From Comamonadaceae bacterium (GTDB taxonomy: Bacteria; Pseudomonadota; Gammaproteobacteria; Burkholderiales; Burkholderiaceae_C), in the NCBI GenBank assembly GCA_013823655.1, contig PNMN01000004.1:1-35803 (forward strand): a stretch of DNA of 35,803 bases, read 5' to 3'. The translations under genes and the position numbers were made by a program. The notes under the pieces were generated by a model that did not search any database, was not told where the DNA came from, and worked only from the letters and a program-made list of their open reading frames with translations. How positions within the stretch are numbered: position 1 is the first letter of the stretch; each line of letters opens with the position of its first letter. This document shows, piece after piece, positions 1 through 7,197 of this stretch.

Positions 1-558
1 AAAGGCTGCCCGCCGCTGGCCCGGGAGCGCAAGCGCCGCGAACGCGACGGCCTGCTGATCACCCCGATCGGGCGCGACGGTTACTTCATCCCGATCGACG
101 CCGTGCCTGCCATTTCTGCCAAAGTCGCACAAGGACCCGATCCGCGCCTGCCGACCGAGCCGACACAGCCGGCGTATGCGGCGGATGCTCGCGGCCTGCG
201 CTGGCTGCTGGCCGAACTGTTCGACCACCTCTGGCCCTGGAGCGCAGCGGGCTGGCGCAGCCAGCGCGCCCTGCAGATCGCGGGCTTCTCCCTGGCATTG
301 GCCGCCAGCGTGGCCTGGGCCATGGCCGCCAACGCTCGCCTGTCCTCGGGCGCGATCATCGCCTGGTGGTTCGGCTGGAGCGTCTATGAAGTGCTGATCC
401 GCATGAGCGGCAAGCGCTATGTGAAGGACGGCCCGTGGTGGCAGCGGCGCTACCGCGTGGCCAACGCGATGGACATGCTCAGCTACGTCGGCTTCAAGAA
501 CCTGCTGATCGGCGCGGCGCTGTTCCTGGCGCTCAAGGCCCTGGGGGTACTGACGTGA
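1..558 (+). CDS. nosR: NosR, C-terminal part (partial at window edge)
   Basis: Membrane flavo-iron-sulfur protein that feeds electrons to, and is needed for expression or activity of, nitrous oxide reductase NosZ. The frame is open from base 1, so the start lies outside the window and 185 residues are visible. It opens with KGCPPLARERKRRERDG, which matches the stretch just after the last Cys of the second [4Fe-4S] cluster in NosR/NirI polyferredoxin domains. After it come a short soluble linker and two hydrophobic segments, at about residues 95-113 and 163-183, separated by a conserved-looking GKRYVKDGPWW stretch. Its stop overlaps the nosD start (GTGA), so the two are translationally coupled. 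The identification rests on the cluster-proximal motif plus the downstream nosDFYL genes. The flavin domain and the CXXXCP motifs lie upstream and cannot be checked here. Confidence 0.88.
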   Translation, partial: KGCPPLARERKRRERDGLLITPIGRDGYFIPIDAVPAISAKVAQGPDPRLPTEPTQPAYAADARGLRWLLAELFDHLWPWSAAGWRSQRALQIAGFSLALAASVAWAMAANARLSSGAIIAWWFGWSVYEVLIRMSGKRYVKDGPWWQRRYRVANAMDMLSYVGFKNLLIGAALFLALKALGVLT

Positions 559-1838
559 AACCGCCCCCCGTTCTGGTGCGCTGCCTGCTGGCCTGCCTGA
601 TCGGCTGGTTCGCCCCGCCCTCGTGGGCCGCGCTGTGGCGCGTCGCTCCGGGCCAGGACATCCAGGCGGTGATCGACCAGGCGGCAGCGGGCGACACCGT
701 TGAAATCGAACGCGGCTTCTACGACCAGAACCTGCGCATCGAAAAGCCGCTGACCTTGCGCGGCCTGCAGCGCCCCACGCTCAGCGGAGGCCAGCGCGGC
801 GACACCATCCGGGTGACGGCACCGGATGTGACCATCGAAGGCCTGATCGTGCGCGATTCGGGCACCAGCCTGCTGGCCCAGCACGCCGGCATCTACATTC
901 AGCCCGGCGCGCACCGGGCGGTGGTGCGCGACAACGTGCTGGTCTACAACCTGTTCGGCCTGTGGATCGAAAAAGCCGACCACGTGCGCATCGAGCGCAA
1001 CAACATCACCGGCCTGCGCGACGTTCAGTCGTCCCAGCGCGGCAACGGCATCCAGCTCTACAACACCAAAGGCGCCCGCATCACCGGCAACAACGTGTCC
1101 TTCGTGCGCGATGCGCTCTACGTGGACGTGTCCCACGACGCCGAATTCCGCAGCAACAGGCTGCACCACAGCCGCTACGGATCGCACTACATGAACTCCC
1201 ACCGCAACCTGTGGGAGGACAACGACAGCTACCACAACCGCGGTGGCCTGGCCCTGATGGAAGTGCGCGATCAGGTGGTGCGCAACAACCGCACCTGGGG
1301 CAACTCGGACCACGGCATCATGCTGCGCACACTGCAGGACTCGGTGATCGAGCACAACATCGTCGTCGGCAACAACCGCGGCTTCTTCATCTACGACGTC
1401 GGCTACGCCACCCTGCGCGGCAACCTGGTGCTGGACAACCAGGTCGGGGTCCACCTGTCGGCCGGCTCCATCCACAACCAGGTGGTCGGCAACGACTTCA
1501 TTGGCAACCGCGAGCAGGTGCGCTACGTCGGCGCGCGCGATCAACCCTGGGGCGGCCAGACGGCCGGTCAGGGCAACCACTGGAGCAACTACCTCGGCTG
1601 GGACCGCGACGGCGACGGCGTGGGCGATGTGCCCTACGAGGCCACCGACCTCGTGGACCGCCTGCAATACCGCCACCCCATCGTCAAGCTGCTGCTGGGC
1701 AGCCCGGCGGTGCAGGCACTGCGCTGGCTCGGGCAGCAGTTTCCCGTGCTGCGCGTACCCAGCGTGACCGACAACCACCCGGCCATGCTGCCGGCCCACA
1801 AGAACTGGAGCGAATGGCGTGACAAGCACTTCCGCTGA
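555..1838 (+). CDS. nosD: NosD, periplasmic copper-site maturation protein of N2O reductase
   Basis: Periplasmic beta-helix protein required, with the NosFY ABC transporter, for assembling the copper-sulfide CuZ site of NosZ. The GTG at 555 overlaps the nosR stop and gives 427 residues, the usual size for the family. A longer reading from 435 is rejected because it runs through nosR in another frame. The N-terminus (VKPPPVLVRCLLACLIGWF...) is a Sec-type signal peptide ending near SWA-A. The body is a run of right-handed beta-helix (NosD/CASH) turns rich in NN, GN and HN steps, for example VRDNVLVYNLFGLWIE, IERNNITG and ITGNNVSF. Near the C-terminus is an Asp-rich DRDGDGVGDVPY segment typical of NosD. 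The last 20 bases overlap nosF. Confidence 0.96.
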   Translation: MKPPPVLVRCLLACLIGWFAPPSWAALWRVAPGQDIQAVIDQAAAGDTVEIERGFYDQNLRIEKPLTLRGLQRPTLSGGQRGDTIRVTAPDVTIEGLIVRDSGTSLLAQHAGIYIQPGAHRAVVRDNVLVYNLFGLWIEKADHVRIERNNITGLRDVQSSQRGNGIQLYNTKGARITGNNVSFVRDALYVDVSHDAEFRSNRLHHSRYGSHYMNSHRNLWEDNDSYHNRGGLALMEVRDQVVRNNRTWGNSDHGIMLRTLQDSVIEHNIVVGNNRGFFIYDVGYATLRGNLVLDNQVGVHLSAGSIHNQVVGNDFIGNREQVRYVGARDQPWGGQTAGQGNHWSNYLGWDRDGDGVGDVPYEATDLVDRLQYRHPIVKLLLGSPAVQALRWLGQQFPVLRVPSVTDNHPAMLPAHKNWSEWRDKHFR

Positions 1839-2754
1839 TGCCCTCGTCATCGAGGGGCTGAGCAAACACCATGGCCAGGGGCGTTCGACGCTGAAGGCGC
1901 TCGATGGCGTGAACCTGCGCATGGCGCGTGGCCAGCTCCATGGGCTGATCGGCCACAACGGCGCGGGCAAAAGCACGCTGTTCAAGCTGGTGCTGGGCCT
2001 GATCACGCCGACCGCCGGCCGCATCGCGGTGGACGGCATCGCGGTCGGTGGTCGGCAGTTCCGGCAGGCTCGCCAGTCGATCGGCTACCTGCCCGAAAAC
2101 CTGGTGCTCTACGACAACCTCTCGGGGCTGGAGACGCTGCACTTTTTTGCCCGCCTCAAGGGCGCGCCAGCCCGGCAGTGTCCCGAGCTGCTCGAGCGCG
2201 TCGGCCTGGGCGCGGCGGCGCAGCGCGCGGTGCGCGAGTACTCCAAGGGCATGCGGCAACGCCTGGGCTTTGCCCAAGCCCTGCTGGGTGCGCCGCAACT
2301 GCTGCTGCTCGACGAGCCGACGACAGGCCTGGACCCGTCGGCCATCCGGGACTTCTATGCACAGCTCGACAGCCTGCGCCAGCAAGGGGTGACCATCGTG
2401 ATCAGCTCGCACATTCTGGCCGAGCTGCAGCAGCGCGTGGACCGGCTGGCCCTGCTGGCCAATGGCACGCTGCGCGCCGAAGGCACCGTGGCCGAGTTGC
2501 GCGAGCGCTCGTGCATGCCGGTGACGATGGTGGCGCGCGCAGACGGGCCCACGCTGGACCGGCTGGCCACCACGCTGACCGAGACCGCCGCGCTGGGCAT
2601 TGAACGTCAGGAGCCCCAGACGCTGCTGCTGCGCTGCCCCCAAGAGCACAAGATGGCCGTGCTGCAACGCCTGGTCGCGGCCAACCTGGTGGACCTGCAG
2701 GTGCGGGAGCCGACGCTGGAAGATGTGTATTTCGAACTGCGGGAAACCCCATGA
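1819..2754 (+). CDS. nosF: NosF, ABC transporter ATPase
   Basis: Cytoplasmic ATPase partner of NosY in the NosDFY complex that supports CuZ assembly of N2O reductase. The 311 residues carry an ABC core: Walker A GHNGAGKST at about residues 45-53, a degenerate signature YSKGMRQRL, Walker B LLLLDEPTTGLD and the switch His in ISSHIL. After residue 225 comes a CcmA/NosF-style C-terminal accessory domain. The start is a GTG lying within the end of nosD (20-bp overlap). No other in-frame start lies closer to the first beta strand. The stop shares ATGA with nosY. The overlaps on both sides point to one polycistronic, translationally coupled unit. Confidence 0.96.
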   Translation: MTSTSADALVIEGLSKHHGQGRSTLKALDGVNLRMARGQLHGLIGHNGAGKSTLFKLVLGLITPTAGRIAVDGIAVGGRQFRQARQSIGYLPENLVLYDNLSGLETLHFFARLKGAPARQCPELLERVGLGAAAQRAVREYSKGMRQRLGFAQALLGAPQLLLLDEPTTGLDPSAIRDFYAQLDSLRQQGVTIVISSHILAELQQRVDRLALLANGTLRAEGTVAELRERSCMPVTMVARADGPTLDRLATTLTETAALGIERQEPQTLLLRCPQEHKMAVLQRLVAANLVDLQVREPTLEDVYFELRETP

Positions 2755-3578
2755 ACCACTGGCTGCAACCGGGGCAGATCCGGACACTCGCCGCCAAGGA
2801 ATTCCGCGACCGCCTGCGCAACCGCTGGGTGCTGGCGGTCGCCCTGGTGTTCACGGTGTTCTCGCTGCTCATCACCTATTTCGGCTCTGCCGTGCAGGGC
2901 CAGATCGGTCCCCGCTCGATCGAGCTCACCATCGCCAGCCTGGTCAGCCTGGTGATCTACCTGATCCCGATGATCGCCCTGCTGCTGGGTTTTGACGCCG
3001 TGGTGGGCGAGCGCGAGCGCGGCTCGCTGGACCTGCTGCTGTCGCTCCCGATCACCCGGCTGGAGCTGCTGCTGGGCAAGTTCGTCGGTCTGGCGGCGGC
3101 GCTGGCGCTGTCCACCGTGGCGGGCTTTGCGATGGTGGCGGTGCTGCTCTACCTGCGCTTTGATGCCGCCGGCCTGGTCCACTACCTGGGCTTCGTGCTC
3201 AGCTCGGTGCTGCTGGGGCTGTCGTTCCTGAGCCTGGCCGTGCTGCTGTCGGTGCTGGCGCGCGACCGGGCGCAGGCTTCGGGCCTGGCGATCGCGCTGT
3301 GGTTCCTGCTGGTGCTGGTGTTCGACCTGGTGCTGCTGGGTGTGCTGGTGGCCAGCGGCGGCGCCTTTGGTGGCGAGGCGTTCGCGTATCTGCTGCTGCT
3401 CAACCCGGCCGACATTTTCCGCGTGCTCAACGTGTTTTCACTCGACGATGTGCGCCGCCTCTATGGCCTGGCCAGCATCGTGCCACCTTCGCTGGGCAAC
3501 CCCTGGCTGCTGGGGGCGGCGATGCTCGGCTGGATCGTGGCGCCGCTGGCGCTGGCTTCCTGGAGATTCAAACCATGA
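2751..3578 (+). CDS. nosY: NosY, ABC transporter permease
   Basis: Inner-membrane permease of the NosDFY transporter, thought to export a sulfur-containing or other maturation factor for the CuZ centre of NosZ. The 275 residues show six hydrophobic segments typical of ABC-2 type permeases. The cytoplasmic VGERERGSLDLLLSLPITR stretch between segments 2 and 3 is characteristic of NosY and related ABC-2 permeases. ATGA overlaps join it to nosF upstream and nosL downstream. Nothing looks damaged. Confidence 0.96.
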   Translation: MNHWLQPGQIRTLAAKEFRDRLRNRWVLAVALVFTVFSLLITYFGSAVQGQIGPRSIELTIASLVSLVIYLIPMIALLLGFDAVVGERERGSLDLLLSLPITRLELLLGKFVGLAAALALSTVAGFAMVAVLLYLRFDAAGLVHYLGFVLSSVLLGLSFLSLAVLLSVLARDRAQASGLAIALWFLLVLVFDLVLLGVLVASGGAFGGEAFAYLLLLNPADIFRVLNVFSLDDVRRLYGLASIVPPSLGNPWLLGAAMLGWIVAPLALASWRFKP

Positions 3579-4132
3579 CCCCCTCTGTTCTTCCCTCCCC
3601 GCGCCGGCGGCGTCTGCTGTGCGGCTGCGCCGGCTTTGCCGGCCTGAGCGCTCTGGCCCTGAGTGGCTGCAGCCCCTCTGCGGACAGCGGCGGCGGCGGT
3701 GCGCCGCTGGCCATCGATCGGCAAACCAGCTGCTCGCTCGACGGCATGCTGCTGGCCGATTTTCCAGGGCCCAAAGGCCAGCTCCACTACGCGCAAGACC
3801 GGCAGGTGGACTGGTTCTGCGACACCGTGGAGCTGCTCTCGGCGCTGCTCGTGCCCGAACAGGTGCGCGCCGTCAAAAGCGCCTGGGTGCAAGACATGGC
3901 CCGGGCCGACTGGGACCGTCCGCAGGGCCACTGGATCGACGCCCGGCAAGCCTGGTACGTGCTGGGCAGCCAGCGCAAGGGCTCCATGGGACCGACCGCC
4001 GCCACCTTTGCCACCGAAGGCGATGCGCTGGCCTTCACGCAAACCCATGGTGGCCAGGTGCAGCGCTTTGCCGATATCAAGCCCGAGATGGTCGACCTCA
4101 CCGGTGGCGCTTTGCACGACACGCGGATGTGA
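3575..4132 (+). CDS. nosL: NosL, copper-binding lipoprotein
   Basis: Periplasm-facing lipoprotein copper chaperone that delivers Cu(I) for N2O reductase maturation. The ATG at 3575 overlaps the nosY stop (ATGA) and gives 185 residues. The N-terminus has four arginines (10-13), a hydrophobic core and the lipobox LSGC, so Cys32 is the expected lipidated residue. After the linker comes C53-SLDG-M58, the Cys/Met metal-binding type of motif seen in NosL. The C-terminal half has WIDARQAWYVLGSQRKGSMG, and a version of the same pattern recurs in the next gene. That shared block shows the two neighbours are paralogous, and this copy is the orthodox one with a lipobox. Confidence 0.93.
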   Translation: MTPSVLPSPRRRRLLCGCAGFAGLSALALSGCSPSADSGGGGAPLAIDRQTSCSLDGMLLADFPGPKGQLHYAQDRQVDWFCDTVELLSALLVPEQVRAVKSAWVQDMARADWDRPQGHWIDARQAWYVLGSQRKGSMGPTAATFATEGDALAFTQTHGGQVQRFADIKPEMVDLTGGALHDTRM

Positions 4133-4134
4133 CC

Positions 4135-4734
4135 ATGCAACGGCGCCTGATGCTGATGGCCGCCGGTGTCACCGGCCTGCTCGCCGTCGGTGGCACAGCG
4201 CTGCTGGGCCGACGCGGCGCGCGGGCGAGCGCCGCCTCTGAAGACGACATCTGCATCGTGGCGCCCACCTTCGCCCACGACCCCGCCACCGGGCGCGCGC
4301 CCGGCGCCCCGCGCGCGGTGCCGCCGCAAGCGCGCTGCCCGGTGTGCGGCATGTTTCCGGCGCGCTACCCCCGTTGGGCCGCGCAGGTGATCTTTGCCAA
4401 CGGCGACGTGCAATACATCGACTCGCCCTTGAACCTGTTCTTGTACCTGCAACAGGTCCCGCGCTACACCGCCGGTCAGAGCACCGCCAGCATCGTGGCT
4501 GCGTACGTGACGGACCTGGACACCGGCGCCTGGATACCCGCCGATCAGGCCTGGTATGTGCACGGCTCCCGGCAGATGGGGCCGATGCGATCAGGCAACC
4601 TGCCCGCGTTCGCCACGCTGGACCAAGCGCGCGCCTTCGCGGCCCGGGAAGGCGGCGAGTGGCTCACCGCCGAGGTCCTGCGCAAGGGCCTGCCCGCATC
4701 GCTTCAGCAACTCGCTCCGCACACCCACGGTTGA
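4135..4734 (+). CDS. second NosL-family protein
   Basis: A paralogue of NosL starting 2 bp after the nosL stop (199 residues, ATG at 4135). It keeps the NosL core: a CPVCGMF motif at residues 68-73, a QYIDSPLNLFLYLQQVP segment, and IPADQAWYVHGSRQMGPM with a following FATLDQARAFA stretch that parallels the first copy. It has no lipobox. Its N-terminus (MQRRLMLMAAGVTGLLAVGG) is a signal peptide or membrane anchor, possibly cleaved after ARASA. The metal motif differs from the first copy (CPVCGM here, CSLDGM there), so the two may differ in metal affinity or partner. The family assignment is firm. A role as second copper chaperone for NosZ is inference from position. Confidence 0.85.
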   Translation: MQRRLMLMAAGVTGLLAVGGTALLGRRGARASAASEDDICIVAPTFAHDPATGRAPGAPRAVPPQARCPVCGMFPARYPRWAAQVIFANGDVQYIDSPLNLFLYLQQVPRYTAGQSTASIVAAYVTDLDTGAWIPADQAWYVHGSRQMGPMRSGNLPAFATLDQARAFAAREGGEWLTAEVLRKGLPASLQQLAPHTHG

Positions 4735-4744
4735 GACCCCCCAT

Positions 4745-4779
4745 TGACACATGACACATGACACATGACACATTGACAC
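4745..4779 (+). repeat. 7-bp tandem repeat (TGACACA)
   Basis: Four consecutive TGACACA units, followed by a slightly altered TTGACAC, lie immediately downstream of the second nosL stop. The last unit merges into the FNR-type box at 4773. Such short tandem repeats can change copy number by slippage. Here that would alter the spacing of anything upstream but not the spacing between the FNR box and the -10. Confidence 0.9.
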
Positions 4780-4786
4780 GGGTCAA
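4773..4786 (+). promoter_or_regulatory. FNR/DNR-type activator box
   Basis: TTGAC-ACGG-GTCAA is a perfect inverted repeat of 5-bp arms with a 4-bp spacer, the architecture of FNR/ANR/DNR sites (TTGAT-N4-ATCAA). Its centre is about 39-41 bp upstream of the start point predicted from the -10-like TATAGT at 4806-4811. This is the class II activator position. It would make the cytochrome c-nosX unit inducible by low oxygen or by nitrogen oxides. Binding is inferred from sequence only. Confidence 0.75.
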
Positions 4787-4799
4787 ATCCGGGTCGAAA

Positions 4800-4818
4800 G
4801 ATTCATATAGTATGAATC
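4800..4818 (+). promoter_or_regulatory. NsrR-like operator overlapping a -10 element
   Basis: GATTCATATAGTATGAATC is a perfect inverted repeat with 8-bp arms around TAG. The 8-3-8 layout and the GAT...ATC ends match the general form of NsrR operators. The -10-like TATAGT (4806-4811) lies inside it, so a bound protein would block RNA polymerase. An nsrR gene sits 1.5 kb away. The arm sequence is not a textbook NsrR match in the middle, so assignment to NsrR is inference; the palindrome itself is certain. Confidence 0.6.
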
Positions 4819-4853
4819 ATAAATCCACGCCATCCCTCACACAAGGAATCCCC

Positions 4854-5252
4854 ATGAATGCCACGAAGCTCCTCCTGGTCCTGGGCTGCAGCGCCGCCCT
4901 GCTGGCCTGTGGCGACAAGCCTGCCGACACCGCAGCAGCGCCCGCGGCTCCAGCCCCGGCACCCGCCGCAGCGACGGCCCCCGCCCCCACGGCGGAGAAC
5001 ACCGTGGGCAAAAAAGTCTATGGTGCGACGTGCGCCATGTGCCACGCCGCTGGCGTGGCCGGTGCGCCCAAGCCCGGTGACAAAGCCGACTGGGGTCCGC
5101 GCATTGCACAAGGCAACGACACGCTCTACAAGCACACCATCGAAGGTTTCACCGGGGCCAAAGGCATGATGCCCGCACGTGGCGGTGGCAGCAAGCTCAC
5201 CGACGACGAGCTGAAAGCGGCCGTGGACCACATGGTCGCGCTGTCCCGTTGA
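4854..5252 (+). CDS. c5-like monoheme cytochrome c, lipoprotein
   Basis: Periplasmic electron carrier, probably anchored to a membrane by lipid. The ATG at 4854 follows AAGGAA at good spacing, and in-frame upstream starts from 4758 run through the promoter and are rejected. The 132 residues have a short signal peptide with lipobox LLAC (Cys19), an Ala/Pro-rich linker (about 24-47), and a class I heme domain with CAMCH at 60-64 and GMMP at 104-107 offering the axial Met. The pattern resembles cytochrome c5 and c555 domains. Placement between the nosL genes and nosX, under an apparent FNR-type promoter, suggests it carries electrons to NosZ or to the NosR branch. That role is inferred. Confidence 0.88.
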   Translation: MNATKLLLVLGCSAALLACGDKPADTAAAPAAPAPAPAAATAPAPTAENTVGKKVYGATCAMCHAAGVAGAPKPGDKADWGPRIAQGNDTLYKHTIEGFTGAKGMMPARGGGSKLTDDELKAAVDHMVALSR

Positions 5253-5268
5253 GTCAACCCCAGCCAAC

Positions 5269-6285
5269 ATGACGCGGCTGCTCCAACGCCGTCAGTGCCT
5301 GATCGGTCTGGGAGGCCTGCTGGTCGTCGGCCTGGGCGGGCGCACAGCGCTTGCCAGCCCCGATGTCCAGCGCGCGTCCCGCGTCCTGCTGGGCACGCGG
5401 GTGGACATCGTGGCGCAGGGCGAAAACCCCGCCACCACGGCGAACGCCGTGCAGGCGGCCTTTGCCGAGATGTGGCGCCTGCAACGCATGATGAGCCGCT
5501 ACCGCGCCGACAGCCTGGTGTCGGCACTGCACCGCAGCGCCGGACGCAACGCGGTGGCTGCGCCGCCCGAACTGATGGCGGTGCTGCAACGCGCCAGCGC
5601 ACTGTCCTGGCTCAGCGAAGGCGCCTTTGACATCACCGTCGGAGCTTACGACGGCTGGTCTTTCGATCCGCACGACGCCCGCATGCCAACGCCCGAAGAA
5701 CTGCGCCAGGAACGCCGTCTGGTGGACTTTCGCGACGTTCTGACCGACCCCCGGGCGGGCCATGCCCGCCTGGCCCGCCCGGGCATGCGGATCGACCTGG
5801 GCGGGGTGGCCAAACTGCCCATCCTGCAGGCAGGTCTGCGGGTACTGGAACAGCACGACCTGCACAACGCCATGGTCAGCGGCGGCGGGGATGTGCTCAC
5901 ACGCGGACAGCTCCAGGGGCAGGACTGGCGCGTCGGCATCCGCGACCCGCGGGCCCCAGCGCGGCTGATCGGCACGGTGCAACTGCGCGACGCCTGTGTC
6001 GCCTCATCCGGCGACTACGAGCGCTGCTTCGAGCGCCACGGTCGGCGCTATCACCACCTCCTGAACCCGTCCACGGGCATGCCCAGCAGCGGTGTACGGG
6101 GCGTGATCATGGTGTCGCGGCAACCCGATCTGATCAATGGTCTGGGCGCAGCCATCATGGTGGCAGGCGCCGCCGCAGGCCGGAGCCTGCTGGCACCCCT
6201 GCGCGAGGTGGACAGCCTGATCGTCGATGCCGGTGCCCGCGTCCACACCCTGGGCCGCATGGGCGAGCGCCTTCGCCCGGCCTGA
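5269..6285 (+). CDS. nosX: NosX, ApbE-family FAD:protein FMN transferase
   Basis: Periplasmic ApbE-type enzyme that attaches FMN to a Thr of the flavin domain of NosR, a step needed for N2O respiration in vivo. The 338 residues start with an RRQCLIGLGG twin-arginine-like signal and a cleavage region near LAS. ApbE landmarks follow: MMSRYRADSLVSALH, FDITVG, RIDLGGVAK at about 178-186, SGGGDV, and a C-terminal ASSGDYERCF...HLLNPSTGMPS block containing the metal-binding region. After DLGGVAK the usual Gly-Tyr is replaced by Leu-Pro, a departure also expected in NosX-type members. It starts 16 bp after the cytochrome gene and is probably co-transcribed with it. Confidence 0.92.
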   Translation: MTRLLQRRQCLIGLGGLLVVGLGGRTALASPDVQRASRVLLGTRVDIVAQGENPATTANAVQAAFAEMWRLQRMMSRYRADSLVSALHRSAGRNAVAAPPELMAVLQRASALSWLSEGAFDITVGAYDGWSFDPHDARMPTPEELRQERRLVDFRDVLTDPRAGHARLARPGMRIDLGGVAKLPILQAGLRVLEQHDLHNAMVSGGGDVLTRGQLQGQDWRVGIRDPRAPARLIGTVQLRDACVASSGDYERCFERHGRRYHHLLNPSTGMPSSGVRGVIMVSRQPDLINGLGAAIMVAGAAAGRSLLAPLREVDSLIVDAGARVHTLGRMGERLRPA

Positions 6286-6306
6286 GCATCGCAGCGCTGG
6301 CAAGTC

Positions 6307-6879
6307 TCAGCCGACCTTGGCAGACTTGGTGGCCGACTTGCGCTTCACGGCGGGCTTGCGCCTGGGTTCGGCTGTGCCACCAGCGGCTGCCATTTTTTTC
6401 GGCAAAACCAGCGAAGCCAGCTGGATCGGGATCAGGTGCGGCAACTGCCCCGCCTGCGCCTTGCCCGCCGCCATGGGCGCCAGCAGATCGCCCAGCGTGA
6501 CGCCATCAAGCACGTCGAAAAAACCCTGCTTCGCCTTGTACAAAACATCCTTGAGCCGACAGTAGCCATCCAGGCGGCAGGTGTTGGTCTTGCGATCAAA
6601 ACACTCCACCAGCGTCATATCGGTTTCGGTCTGACGCACGATCTCGCCCAGGGTCAGTTGCCGGGCCGGTTTGAGCAAGCGCAGACCACCGCCACGACCC
6701 CGCGTGGTCGCAAGCCACCCGCACGATGCCAGGATCATCACGATCTTGGTGAGATGGCTGCGGGAAATGCCGTGCGCCGCAGCGATCTCGTTCACCGTGG
6801 GCGGCTGTTCACGCCCTTCACAGGCGGCGCAATACATCAGCACCCGCAGGCTGTAGTCGGTCCATTGAGTGAGTCGCAT
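6307..6879 (-). CDS. nsrR: NsrR, Rrf2-family nitric oxide-sensing repressor
   Basis: Iron-sulfur transcription factor that represses NO-detoxification and denitrification genes and releases DNA when NO damages its cluster. I take MRLTQWTDYSLRVLMY at 6879 as the start because it matches the NsrR N-terminus exactly in style; upstream in-frame codons run through a G/C repeat. The winged helix occupies residues 1-70. Cluster ligands are visible as C93, C101 and C107 in LVECFDRKTNTCRLDGYC, with D8 in the position of the fourth ligand. At 190 residues it is about 45 longer than E. coli NsrR. The excess is a basic Ala/Lys/Arg tail (KRKSATKSAK near the end). It is convergent with nosX, and a probable operator lies at 4800. 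Confidence 0.9.
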   Translation of the reverse strand: MRLTQWTDYSLRVLMYCAACEGREQPPTVNEIAAAHGISRSHLTKIVMILASCGWLATTRGRGGGLRLLKPARQLTLGEIVRQTETDMTLVECFDRKTNTCRLDGYCRLKDVLYKAKQGFFDVLDGVTLGDLLAPMAAGKAQAGQLPHLIPIQLASLVLPKKMAAAGGTAEPRRKPAVKRKSATKSAKVG

Positions 6880-6905
6880 GAAGTCCTGGCCCCGGCAGGG
6901 GCAAC

Positions 6906-6935
6906 GGGTTTGGGGTTTTGGGGTTTTGGGGTTTT
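6906..6935 (+). repeat. G-run repeat with G-quadruplex potential
   Basis: Four G-runs (GGG, GGGG, GGGG, GGGG) are separated by TTT or TTTT loops, then TTTTG. The plus strand fits a four-run G-quadruplex consensus. It lies 27 bp upstream of the nsrR start codon, on the strand that serves as template for nsrR. Confidence 0.85.
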
Positions 6936-7197
6936 GACTGTAGCGCCAATGTGGCGGCATATCTGTGTCCCGGATCAAGGTCCGGCGCCCCACCGGCAAT
7001 CGGCATCAGAGGCTGAGGAGGGTTCCGGTACCGTCCTGCACACTGGTCGAGGTGTTCGATGTCAACCACCATCGAAACGGGCGCTGGGTCGTGCCGACCG
7101 CACCCTGCGCGCACCGCAGGCTGACGGATCACTGACCACACCCGTTTGCCTCAGGGAAAACCGCGTCACTGCAAACGCCACAACCTCTCTACACTCG

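Noticed and set aside
483-2039. Minus-strand open frame of about 518 codons opposite nosD
   Set aside because: Same antisense artefact; nosD on the plus strand has a full set of family features.
4758-4853. Upstream in-frame ATGs extending the cytochrome c gene
   Set aside because: They would translate the tandem repeat, FNR box and -10. The ATG at 4854 has a ribosome-binding site and begins a proper lipoprotein signal.
6970-6985. CCGGA-N6-TCCGG as an FNR or NsrR site for nsrR autoregulation
   Set aside because: Arms are short and GC-rich, not like either motif, and such repeats are expected by chance in this base composition.
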